In this document: in pieces, positions 32,462 to 43,630 of the stretch
Layout of the letters: each line of letters starts with the position of its first letter
Position numbering within the stretch: the stretch's first letter is position 1
Assembly: GCF_023898315.1 (NCBI RefSeq)
Contig: NC_064615.1
Span: forward strand, 1,189,498,759-1,189,562,758
DNA length: 64,000 nucleotides
Reading direction: 5' to 3'
DNA from: Schistocerca nitens
Taxonomy: Eukaryota > Arthropoda > Insecta > Orthoptera > Acrididae
The notes under the pieces: model-generated
Seen by the model: only the letters and a program-made list of their open reading frames with translations
What the model was told of the DNA's origin: nothing
The model's database searches: none
Translations under genes and position numbers: made by a program

Positions 32462-33003
32462 ATGGGAGGCACCACCCTCCCAGGGGACACCGCCTAACAG
32501 TAGGCACCTTCAGTGCCGGTCGGGAGAGTTTGCACGCTTCGTTGAAGTCGAGAGCTATGCCAGCAGTAGCATAGCTACTGACAGGGTCACCCAAGCCAGA
32601 TTGGTCTTGACAGAGGAGCCAGACAAAGCGTGTCCAACAACAAAGTGCAGGGAAGGCTCTAGAAGTGTAGTGAAGTCAACTCCCCTAGAGGAGTAAACCT
32701 CACACAAATCCTGGTCCTCCATGTTGGGGGTTGGGCATGGCGCTAATAACCCCATACTGTAAAAAAAAGGATATTACAGAAATTCAACAGAAGCCTCAGA
32801 AACTGGATGGAAAGCATGTATCACGACCCGGCAAAGGAAACGGATAAAGGATCTGACAGTAGCATCGGAATGTGAGGGCAATGCTTCAGCATGGCAAAAT
32901 GAAATAAATAGCCAACGAAATTTTAATATTCAGATATGATATCGTAGGGCTACAGGAAATAAGATGGCAAGGGAATGGGTAGATAGATAAACCTGAGTAC
33001 TCA

Positions 33004-33858
33004 TTGGTATATAGTGGACCAGAAGAAAGAACAGGCCAACTCAGAACAGGGTTTATAATCATTAGTCAAGTTAGGAAAAGCCTTCTCGAATTTGAACCCA
33101 TAAATGAAAGGATGTGCAGACTCAGACTACGAGGGAAATTTAGGAATATATCAATAGCTAATGCACGTGCACCAACAGAGGAAAAAGAGGATATAATTAA
33201 AGAACAGTTCTATGAAGACTTGGAAAAAGTATGCTGCGCAGAACCTAAATATGACCTGATGCTAGTAATAGGAGATTTTAATGCAAAAATAGGGAGGAAT
33301 GAACATCCATATGCAGTTTCTGGAAAACATTCACTACATGAAGAAAACAATGAGATTGGAGACTTACTATGCCAATTTGCAGCAAGGAATAATATGATAA
33401 TTAAAAGTACCTGCTTTCCACACAAAAGGATCCATTTGGGTACTTGCAGAGGGAATGCTGCAGAGGAAATAATAGGCATAAGAAGGAATAGAAGAACCCA
33501 GGAATGGTTTGATGAAGATTGCAGGTCAGCAATAGAAAAAAAGAACAGGGCAAGAACAAAAGTGCTACAGAGAGAAACAAAAAATTATGTGGAACAATAT
33601 AGAGAATTGAGGAGAAGAGCTAACGGACTGTGCAAGAGAAAGAAAAGAGAGTGGAATAAGAAGAAATTTCATAAACTAGAAGAATTAAAGGAACAGAGTG
33701 AAATAAGAAAGTTCTATCATGCTACAGGCAAAATGAAGAACAGATTCCAACCAAAATCAATGGCCTGTTCCAGTGAAGATGATAAGGGAGGAAGAACAGA
33801 TAGTGGGAAGAAGGGCAGAGTATTTCAAAGATACACTAAGCACCTGCCTAGAAGATGA
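33004..33858 (+). pseudogene. LINE A endonuclease/linker ORF piece
   Basis: A 284-codon frame covering the end of the APE endonuclease (ERMCRLRLRGKFRNISIANA, VIGDFNAKIGRNEH, NNMIIKSTCFPHKRIHLGTC) fused directly to a basic linker (RGNAAEEIIGIRRNRRTQEW, then a Lys/Arg-rich stretch). The SDH block that should end the endonuclease is missing between these, which is the footprint of an internal deletion of some hundreds of bases. Confidence 0.75.
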
Positions 33859-34288
33859 AGAGACAGCCGCACAGGAAGAAAGAGTGGAGCTGGAAGTAGA
33901 CAATGAAACCTATGAGGCAAGAAAGCCAACACTCCAAGATGTCTCCCAGGCTGTGCACAAGTCAAAAAACAATTGAGTCCCTGCAAAAGACAGCATAATT
34001 GCTGAATTAATAAAAACTGGTGGTGAGGCTGTAATAAAGGAACTGTACACATTAATATCGGAAATATGGGAAACAGAAATGATGTCAGATAACTGGAATA
34101 ATAATCCCCATTTATAAGAAAGGGGCAGAACAGCATATGAAAACTATAGATGTATAACACTCCTAAGCACAGCTTATAAGATCTTCACAAATATATTAAA
34201 CGAAAGGATACAGAAGTGTGCAAAAGGCATACTAGGGGAATATCAGTGTGGCTTTCAACCAGACAGAGGAACAACTGATCAAATATTT

Positions 34289-35247
34289 GTGATAAGACAA
34301 ATGACGGAAAAATTCTATGAATATGATATAGATCTGCATTTCCTATTCATTCACTTCAAACAAGCCTTTGACAGCATAAATCGGCATGAACTATACACAG
34401 TACTGAAACAAGTTGGTATATGTGCTAAACTAATAAGACTAATCAAAATGACAATGACAGAGACAAGGGCAAAAGTAAAGGTCCTTAGCAAAATAAGTGA
34501 AAGCTTTGACTTTAATAAAGGTGCGAGGCAAGGTGATAGTCTCTCCACTGTCCTATTCAATATAGCCCTGCATAGTGTAGTAAATAAAATCAACAAAAGA
34601 GGCACCATATTTATGAAAACTAGCCACATATGTGCATACGCTGATGACATTGCTATAGTAGGAAGAAATACCAATACACTCCTAGAAACATACCAGGCAA
34701 TGGAAAAAGAAGCCTTAAAAATTGGCATCATAGTAAATGAAAACAAAACAAAATACATGGTAATGTCACAATCTGAGACCAGAAGAACCCCTAAAAACCT
34801 AAACATCAATGGGAAATGCTTCAAAGGAGTGTGCTCTTTCAACTACTTGGGAGCCCCAATATCAAATGGTAACAGTATTGGAAAGGCTACCATATAAGGG
34901 AAAGAATACAAGCAGGAAGCAGAGCTTACTTTGCAAATATGCAACTTTTCAAAAATAGCCTTGTTACAAGAAAAACAAAACTGCTTATATATAATTCCCT
35001 AGTCCGACCAGTTATCACATACGGGTCAGAGGTCTGGACATTGACAGAACACAAGAAAAATGCACTAAGAACCATTGAGCAGAAAATACTATGCAAAATA
35101 TATGGGTCAATAAGGGACGAAGAAGGCTGGAGAATACGCTACAATGCCGAATTACAAGAGTTAATACAAGGCAGCGACATAGCAAAATTTGTTAAATCAC
35201 AGCGAATACGATGGCTAGGACACTGGAGAGAATGGCAGAGGATATAA
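34289..35247 (+). pseudogene. LINE A reverse transcriptase pieces
   Basis: Two frames, 34289-34897 and 34939-35247, carry the palm of the RT: FLFIHFKQAFDSINRHELYT (first Asp), RQGDSLSTVLFNIAL, ICAYADDIAIVGRN (catalytic AYADD) and SFNYLGAPISNGNS. The thumb/C-terminal part follows (LIYNSLVRPVITYGSEVWTL). The first RT blocks lie further upstream in other frames (QCGFQPDRGTTDQIF near 34240). One frameshift separates the two pieces. Confidence 0.85.
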
Positions 35248-35483
35248 TTCTAAAGAAAATGATGAAAGGTGTGATCCAGTGAGCTAGGCGAACGGGGAGA
35301 CCTAGAAGAAGATGGATCGACAAGGTAATAATGGATCTCACCAGTATGGGAGTCTGGGGGTGGAAAAGAGCAGCAAATAACCGAGAAGTGTGAAGGAAGA
35401 TTGTTGAAGAAGCCAAGGCTTACCAAAGGCTGTAGTGCTACAGAAGAAGAAGAAGAAGAAGAAGAAGAAGATGGGAGGCACCA

Positions 35484-38400
35484 ACTTGGACGTGGGAAAG
35501 TATGGAGTGATAGAAAATTTTGGATAAAAATCGGGAGTGGACCCTGGAGACCCCACTCATATAATGTGGCAAGGATATCATGTCACCAGGTTGTGTCGTA
35601 AGCTTTTCGTAAATCGAAAAAGATGGCAACTAGGTGTTGGGATCTGGAAAAGGCTGATCAGATGGCTGACTCGAGGGAAACTAGATTATCGATGGTAGAG
35701 AGCCTGGTGTAAACTGCCCTGGCATGGAGCCAGTAGGCCACATGACTCCAGGACTCAACACAACCGCCGAATTACCATACATTCTAACAGCTTGCAAAGA
35801 ACGGTGAGGTTGATGGGTCGATAGCTACCCATATCAAGCGGGTTTTTACCAGGTCTGCTCTCCTGTCATTGCAATGGATAGATGGCATCGCACCAGATCC
35901 GGTTGACGATGACGAGGAGATGTTGCTTGTAGTCAGATGAGAGATGTTTAATCATCCGACTGTGGATCTGATCTGGCCCAGGAGCTGTGTCGGGACAATG
36001 TGTAAGGACGCTGAGGAGCTCCCACTCTGTAAATGGAAAATTATAGGGTTCACTGTGACATTCAGTGAACGAGACGGCTTTCCTTTCCATCCGCTGTTTG
36101 AGGGTGGGAAATGCTGGAAGATAATTCTCTGACACGGAGGCTCGAGCATAGTGCTCAGCAAAGTACTCAGCAATTGTGTTTGTGTCAGTAGATAACACGC
36201 CATTGGTGTTAATGCCAGTAACACATGTTGGGGTCTGGTACCCACAAACACGTCTGATCTTGATTCAGACTTGGGAAGGTGACATATGGCACCCATTGGT
36301 CAAGACGTACCTTTCCCAACATGCTTGTTTCCATCTTTTTATAAGCTGCCAAATACAGGCATGGAGCCATTTAAAAGCTATTACGTGCTCTAGGGAAGGG
36401 TGCCACTTATGTCACTATAGAGCTTGCCAATGCTCTTTAATGGCCACAGGTATTTCCGGCGACCACCAAGGCATTGACTTTCACTGGGGGCACCCAAAAG
36501 AACAAGGGATCATGTTTTCTGCCACAAAAACGAGCATTCCAGTGACCTGCTCAACTACCACATCGATGGTACCATGTGGGGAGATTCAACAGTAACAACA
36601 GAGATGAAAGCTTCCAAGTCTGCCTCGTTTAAAGCCCATCTTGGTAGACGTCCAGGGAAAAGGTGCTGGGGGAGCAACAGGACGATGGGAAAATGGTCAC
36701 TACCACAAAAGTCAACGTGGGCTCTCCAGTGGGCAGATGGGAGGAGTCCTGGGCTGAAGAGGGATAAATCAATGACTGAGTAAGTGCCATGAGCCACACC
36801 AAAATGTGTGCGGGCCCCAGTATTTAAGAGGCAGAGGTCGAGTTGAGACAGGAAAGTTTCGACATCTCTACCTTGGCCAGGAAGCACAGTGCTGCCCCAC
36901 AAGGGGTTATGGGCGTTAAATCTCCCAAAAGTAGGAAAGGCTTAGGAAGTTGATGAATCAGTGCAGCTAATGTGTTCAGGGGTACTACACCATCTGGAGG
37001 AAGATATACATTGCAGTCATTTATTTCCTGCATTGTCCTTATCCTGACAGTCACAGCTTCAAGAGGGGTTTGAAGGCGCACTGAGTTCAGGACATAGACA
37101 CAAACTCTGTCTGACACACTATTATGGTCGCTACAGTTCTTGTAATATCCCCTATAGCCACAAAATGCAGGGGTTCACATTGCTGGGAACCAGGTTTCCT
37201 GGAGGGCTATGCAGAAAGCAGGTGTAAGGCTTAACGATTGCCGTAGCTCAGCCAGGTGGTGGAAAATACCGCAGCAATTCCACTGGAGGATGGCATTATC
37301 CTGAGGCTGGGAAGGCACAAAGCATGCAAGGAGGCAGGTTACACCTCAGGGTCATCTGCTGCCACCGACTGAGTATTTGTATCAATTCCTATTGTGGATG
37401 AGGCATCAGTGAGATTCAGGTCCTCAGGGGACGGTGAGATCTCTGCCTCATCTGCAGGTGCAGAACTGGTAGGGAGTGGTGGTGTTGGGGCCACCAGAGG
37501 ATCCTTTTCTTAGCAGACTTCTTTGCTTGCTTGCCCTCTTGCTCCCAAAGCAAGTACTTTGGGAGCAATTGAAGGAGATTTTCCCCCTACCACCAAGGGG
37601 GCAGATGTATTCTGGAGGCCTGGAGGGCCAACTGTTCATGGCACAAAGTGTGGTATGACTGGTACTTGTGATGGAGATGGTAATGTAGCTACAGCGTATG
37701 TGGACGTCAACCGATTGGGGCGTAATTGTTTAAATTTACGTTTAGCCTCTTGGTAAGTCAACCAGTCCAGGGGCTTGTACTCGGTGATTTTCCACTTCTT
37801 TTGGAGTACTGTGCAGTCTGGTGAGCAGGGGGAGTGCTGCTCTCCACAGCTGATAATAGTGGGAGTAGGTGCACAGGGAGTATCCGGATGCAGTGGACGT
37901 CCGCAGTCTCGACATGTGGCGTCGGAAGGGCAGCGGAAGACATGTGCCAGAATTTCCAGCACTTAAAGCATCACATAGGGGGAGAGATGTACAGTTTAAC
38001 ATAACAGTGGTAAACCATCATCTTGACATTTTCAGGTAATGTATCACACTCAAAGGCCAAGATGAAGGCACCGGTAGCAACTCTGTTGTCTTTGGCTCCC
38101 CTGTAAACGCGCTGGATGAAATGAAGACCCCACCGTTCTAGATTGGCACAGAGCTCGTCGTCAGACTGCAAGAGAGGTCATGATGGAAAATAATCGCCTA
38201 GACAATGTCAAGGCTTTTATGTGGAATGACAGAAACAGGAATATCACCCAACTGGCCACAAGTGAGTGACGCCCGGAACTGGGTTGGGGATGCTGTCTGA
38301 ATCATGACTGGACCGCTTCTCATCCTGGACAGCACTGTCACTTCCCCAAACTTATTCTCAAGGTGTTCAACAAAAAATTGAGGCTTCATAAGTAGAAAGT

Positions 38401-39215
38401 AGACCCCATCCAGTCTGCTACAGACTAAATACAGAGGCGAATATGGCTCTCTTCTTTCTGTAGCCCTACATTCCTCCCATGGTGTAGTGAGGGAGGGAAA
38501 TGATTTAGGGTCACATCTGTCAGCATTGTACTCGATCTTGCCCTTCTTTGAGACTCCTGGCACTGTACGGTCACCAGAAAGAGATCAGTTAGTCCACTTT
38601 ATTGTGGGTCATCCACCCTGATGCCACCCACTCCGATCAGGGGCTCTCCCACAGATACCACCCAGCCACAGCAAAGGCCATCTGGCATGATGGCTGTTGC
38701 CAGAAGTCCTGATGCCCCAGGAAGACAGGCATCTACTCCTCAGCATACATGGGGAGTTTACAGCTCAGGCATCAGCAGTGCGATCCCTGTGTTGTCTGGG
38801 GGCTACAACCAAATGGGTGCATGATGGCCCCACCACAACGGACTGGCTACGTTGCTGGATACTGGGTGCACACAAAGCCTATACTGTCATGGGGGCAAAA
38901 GAGAACAGGAAACAATGGAAGAAGATGACATACCCCGAAAAAGTGTCCTCGCCCAAATAGTTGAATTGCAGGTGGAGATACAAAGCCATGACAAGAGATT
39001 TAGGAGATCGAATCTAATGGCACTATGGATAACTCATGCACCATGTAAGGTGTCCTGCCCCATATGTCCCACAATTCTGTAGAATTTGGAAAGTGGCAGG
39101 TCAAACCATAAAATGGGACCTGAACTTATAGTGCAGAAAAGTGTGAGACTCCTTTTAGTCACATCTTACAACAGGCAGGGGTAGCTCAGGCCTATTCTAA
39201 CCCCCGGACCCGCAG
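35484..39215 (-). pseudogene. LINE B, segment 1: 5' UTR, ORF1, endonuclease and start of RT
   Basis: Minus strand from 39215. A 5' leader (CCTGCCTGTTGTAAGATGTG and GACTAAAAGGAGTCTCACAC) is followed by ORF1 pieces with zinc-knuckle Cys/His groups (CRDCGRPLHPDTPC and CGEQHSPCSPDC, 37910-37800). An APE endonuclease follows (start block WNCCGIFHHLAELRQSL near 37280, PFLLLGDLTPITPC near 36930, GSDHFPIVLLLP near 36700). RT start blocks are MIKHLSSDYKQHLLVIVNRI (near 35920) and YEKLTTQPGDMISLPHYMSG (near 35600). With segments 2 and 3 the element is about 5.8 kb. ORF1, endonuclease, RT and RNase H together fit the I/Jockey group. Many disruptions. Confidence 0.85.
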
Positions 39216-42145
39216 GAGGATACAGCTGTGGAGGCAGAGGGTATGGAGGTATAGGTTTTCTGGTTGAAAATCCTCATAAGACTGCCGTATTGAAGTTTAA
39301 GCCTGCTGGTGAAAGAATCTGTGTATTACGAATGAAAGCCCGCTTCTTCAGTATATCTCCTTCATATGTACATATGCTCCAACAGAAGATGCAAAGCTGG
39401 CAGAGAAGGATATATTTTATGAGCAACTGGAACAGGAAATAGCAACGGTGGTGAAGCATGATGTTAAGGTAGTTATGGGGGACTTCAATGCTCAAGTAGG
39501 AAGAGAAATTGCATACAGGGAAGCAGCTGGTAAGGAGAGTCTGCATGAAGTTTCTAATGACAATGGTATCAGAGTAATTGATTTTGCCATGGGTAATAAC
39601 ATGATTATTAATAGCACATGGATGCAAAGGAAGAATATAAGGAAAGTGCTCACTAGATGGGATCATAAAAAGCAGATTTATGACATACTCATAGATAGAT
39701 GACATGCTTCAGATGTATTAGAAGTGGAAAGTTGTTGTGGTGCAGATGGAGACAGCAATCACTATTTGGTAAGAATCAAATACAGACAGAGGATAGTCAG
39801 TTACAGACAGACCAAGAAAACTAATGTGCCAAGGTTTGATGACGCTAAGCTAAGAAATGACAAAAATACAGCACAACAGTATGAAACTATTTTGACAAGT
39901 ACACTCATTGAAGTCGAACATTTGGCAGGAGAGGGTATTGAAAAAAGACAGAACACAGTCGAAGGTATAACACAGGAGACAGCTGAAACTGTAGTGGGTG
40001 GAAAGAAGCAATTCACAATCCAAGTCTGGTTTGATGAAGAGTGTAGGAGGAAGACAGAAGAAAGAAATGAGGCAAGAAAAAGAATGCTGCAGAGGACAAC
40101 AAGAATTACCATAGTAGAATATCAGGATGAAAGAAAGGAAGCAGATAAGGAATGTAGGAGGAAAAAGACAGAATTTGAAAAATGGTGGATTGATGATTTA
40201 GAAGAGGGAAAGACTGCTCAGGGAAAAAGGAAATTCTATATGCGGGTGAAAGATATAAAGAAAGGAGTCCAACCCAGAGCACTTTTCTGTAAAGATAAGG
40301 AGGGAAATCTGATTGGAGGGGGGAAAAAAAAAAAACAAAAAAAAAAAAACAAAAAAAAAACAAAAAAAAAAACATCAGATTTTAGACAGATGGGTGGAGT
40401 ATTTTTGTGAACTATTGAATACAGAATCAGAATATGAAGATAAAGTTGACTCTGCTACGGTAGATGAGGTGGAGCAGGAAGCAAGCAGAGAAGAAGAGTA
40501 CCAGGAAACTATACAGGAACCTACACTGGAAGAAGTTAAAGCTAGTATCAAGACTCTTAAAAACAATAAACCCCAGGGAGAAGACAATATTACAACAGAA
40601 ATGATAACATATAGTGCAGAAAAACTAATAACGGTTTCGCATTAGATTGTAGTGGAAATATGGCAGAATGAAAATATGCTGGAACAGAGGAATACAGCTA
40701 TACTATGCCCTATTCATTAGAAACATGACAAAGCTGACTGTACAAATTATAGGGGAATGGCACTGTTCTGTATAGTATATAAAGTGGAATACAGCTATAC
40801 TATGCCCTATACATAAGAAACATGACAAAGCTAACTGCACAAATCATACAGGGATTGCACTGCTCTGTATAGTATATACAATATAAGGAAAAATCATGGC
40901 GGGATGACTCATAACATATGTAGAAGAGTATTTAGGAGACTACCACTGTGGTTTCAGAACTAATAGATCCACTACAGATCAGATTTTTACCATCAGACAG
41001 ATCCTTGAAAATGTTATGAGTACAACATTGATGTCCACCAGCAGATCATTGATTTCAAACAAGCCTATGATAATATCAAAAGGGATCAACTCTGGGAGGC
41101 AATGCAAGATGCAGTAGTACCCAACATACTACGACTGGTTCAAATGACCTTGAGAAGAACAGTATGTAAAGTAAAGGTTGAGGGCACTTTATCAATGGCA
41201 TTTGAAGTTAATCACAGATTGCGACAGGGTGATGTGCTCTCCACTATTCTGTTTAATGTTGCCTTGGATAGAATAATGTGAAAAACACAAAGTGACAACA
41301 CTAGGGGACACTGTTTAATAGAGTGATGCAGGCTCTTTCATATGCAGATGATACTGATTTGTTATCCAGGAACAAACAGGACCTGGAAGAAATGCTTGAA
41401 AAAATAGAAAGATATGGAGCAGAGATGGGGCTGACAATTAATCAGTCAAAGACACAGTATATGTTAAAATCTAGGAAAAGGTATAGTGAAGGAGAAAAAT
41501 GCACGACTTTGAACAGGAAAGAATTTGAAAGCTGTAGGACTTTAAATATCTTGAGTCGCTGGTAACTGAGAATAAAGATATGAGAGAAGAAATACGTGCA
41601 AGGATTACAGCTGGTAACAGGAGCTACTTCACACTGATTAAAGTATTTAAAGCAAGAAGCCTTATTAGGAATCTGAAGCTGAGAGTGTATCTTACAGTAG
41701 TGAGACCTGTGGTGATGTGTGGTTCAGAGACTTGCACAGTGATGCAAAATGATGAGAAGTTGTTGCAGAATGGCAAAGGGAGATACTTATGAAAATCTTA
41801 GGGCCAGTGAATGATAGGGGTTTTTGGCAAATCAGAACTAATAAGATTAGAGAGTTGTATAACAAACCACATATCATGACAGAAATAAAGTGTAATAGAC
41901 TATGTTGGTTGGGCACGTAGAAAGAATGGTGGAGAGCGGTGCAGTCAAGAAAGTTTCACGGGAAAACCAGATGGACACCTTATGTGGGACAGATCGAGGA
42001 CCAGATGACTACACAACATGGAGGAGGACCTGAGAAGAATGGAAGATGTGGAGGCAAGGCAGCCAGCAGAAAAGAGTGGGCGGAGATTGTCCAGGGGGCC
42101 AAGGCCCTACATGGGCTGCAGCACCAAACAGTAAGTAAGTAAGTC
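39216..42145 (+). pseudogene. LINE C: endonuclease-RT retrotransposon, decayed
   Basis: Plus strand. Endonuclease end: VKVVMGDFNAQVGREIAYRE (39466-39525), NNMIINSTWMQRKNI and QIYDILIDR. Linker: FTIQVWFDEECRRKTEERNE. RT: KNNKPQGEDNITTEM (40560-40605), FEVNHRLRQGDVLSTILFN (41200-41255), LSYADDTDLLSRNKQDLEEM (41337-41396), VRPVVMCGSETCTVMQNDEK. The C-terminal WAEIVQGAKALHGLQHQ runs into a (TAAG)n tail at 42131-42144. An A-rich expansion (40323-40371) and a 97-bp tandem duplication (40691-40885) disrupt it. It is related to LINE A but a distinct family; the 5' end is close to the LINE B leader and not sharply defined. Confidence 0.82.
40691..40885. repeat. 97-bp tandem duplication inside LINE C
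   Basis: Two copies begin AATACAGCTATACTATGCCC at 40691 and 40788 and both end near TGTATAGTATATA. They fall in the RT region and duplicate part of the coding sequence, with several differences between copies. Confidence 0.9.
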
Positions 42146-43294
42146 TCTTATCCTCAACTAATTATGCACAGACACATTTTAGTGAATATAATTCCAGAAA
42201 TGTGTATTCTATAAAGTGTCTTTTATTCAATATGGACGTGCAGAAGTTTTGTGTGTTTGAATGCTTTTGTGACATCTTTTACCTGACACAATGTCAATAT
42301 GAAGTTTGGGAAGAGATCGGCTGAATGAGAGTATGAAGTGATATGCATTGCTACTACCTATTTGTTTGAAAACTAAGGCCTAGTGACGTGAATCCTATTA
42401 CAAAAGTATTTCTCAATGGTCCCTAATTATTGTGTTTAATTGCAGAGGTTAGAATCATCCCAGGAGAGAGGACTAGTAGCAACTATTGCCAGCAGTTTTA
42501 TCATATTTGTTCCTGCAAGAAGCCATCATTGATTTAAAGCCTAAAAAGTCTCATATCTACTGTGGAATATTAACTACGAGGAATATTTTCAATACAGCAC
42601 GTGTGTCTAGTGGTGTGGAAAACAGAGAAAAGAAAAAATCTGTTAGAACTTAATATGTAATCAGACCTCTGGCATTTCATATAAAAAGTCTATAGGATAA
42701 CCACTCAGAGTCAGCAGAGGCTAGCACAAATGATTGGATTTGATTTATTTATTCATCCATGTATCATCTCACAATGACAAAGGATTTGTCATCATAATAC
42801 AATGAAAATAGGTAGTTAAAAATGTACATAAACATAGAAAAAATTAAGCACATTTTTATGACCACAGGGCAGGTGGTTGCCTGCGACCTCCCTTAAGGAA
42901 CCATGCCAGCATTTGCCTGTAATGTTTTAGGATAAGCACAGAAAACATAAATAAGGAAGGCCACATAGAGCAAATTCTATCCTACCAAATAGGATAAACT
43001 GCCGCATTTGGCTGGTCCCTGCTGTACAATGTTCTTTGATTTACACACAACATGCACCAGGTAATTTATAACATAAAACATCACTGCAGACACTAGGGAC
43101 AATGGCTATCGACTCCTGGACCGTGAAAATGTTTCTGTTCTGTATTAGTAGCTAAGAACAACATATCTTATTTGCAGAAAAGCTTTTGTGTCTCCTTGGA
43201 AATGATCTAGAATACTGACAGGACAGCGTTTGCATACTATTTCAAGTAATAATTGGCATAGTCCATATCAGTTCAGGCAGGCTGGGAAAAAATC
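42146..43294. other. No gene; contains a degenerate SINE piece
   Basis: Unassigned sequence between LINE C and the inverted-repeat element. 42885-42990 is a degenerate minus-strand fragment of the SINE seen at 17055-17286 (shared AGGAACCATGCCAGCATTTG and ACAGAAAACATAAATAAGGA-like text). The rest was not recognised. Confidence 0.5.
42885..42990 (-). repeat. Degenerate SINE fragment
   Basis: The central part of the SINE at 17055-17286 with roughly one change in five. Neither the tRNA head nor the tail is retained. Confidence 0.65.
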
Positions 43295-43630
43295 TTACCT
43301 TCATAGTCTCAGTTGTTATTGAATTTAGCATATGTTAAAATGAAGGACTTAGAAAGGAACGTGTATTTTTTTTTTGTTTTGTTTTGTTTAATCCAAAAAA
43401 ATTTACCCTCTGAGATACAGCCCTCCAAAGATGACACTGCACATACAATTTTGAAGATGCGAATTTTGGAAAAAAATTTAAAATGCTGTGTCTCTGGAAC
43501 AGCTCTATATATTTTGTTGTTGTTTTTTTTATTTGAAAGATAATTGCTTTATGATTACAAAGAAATCCTCCATTTGGACTTATCTGTCAAAGTTGTTTTA
43601 CTATAGCTTTCTGAACTTTTTTTATAATTT
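43295..43630 (+). repeat. Left inverted repeat of element X
   Basis: It pairs with 48658-48960 in inverted orientation at perhaps 70-75% identity, interrupted by T-rich length differences. Its inner edge overlaps the stop codon of the minus-strand gene. Confidence 0.75.

Larger units (their letters stand above)
32475..35470 (+). mobile_element. LINE A: near-complete 3.0-kb endonuclease-RT retrotransposon
   Basis: It is flanked by a perfect 13-bp duplication ATGGGAGGCACCA (32462-32474 and 35471-35483), so both ends are defined. Layout: 5' leader to about 32830, APE-type endonuclease (YDIVGLQEIRWQGNG near 32940, then LMLVIGDFNAKIGRN near 33260), RT (FKQAFDSINRHELY near 34360, GARQGDSLSTVLFNIAL near 34520, AYADD at 34634-34648), a C-terminal region (SQRIRWLGHWREW) and a (GAA)n tail (35443-35470). 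An internal deletion removes the end of the endonuclease and the following linker at about 33455, and three or more frameshifts are present. RTE/CR1-like by length and layout; clade not certain. Confidence 0.9.

Noticed and set aside
32199..32696. 165-codon plus-strand ORF
   Set aside because: It lies antisense to the LINE B RT and then crosses the LINE A boundary at 32475, so it is a chance frame over two elements.
35401..35629. Glu-rich and Leu-rich proteins
   Set aside because: They are translations of the LINE A (GAA)n tail.
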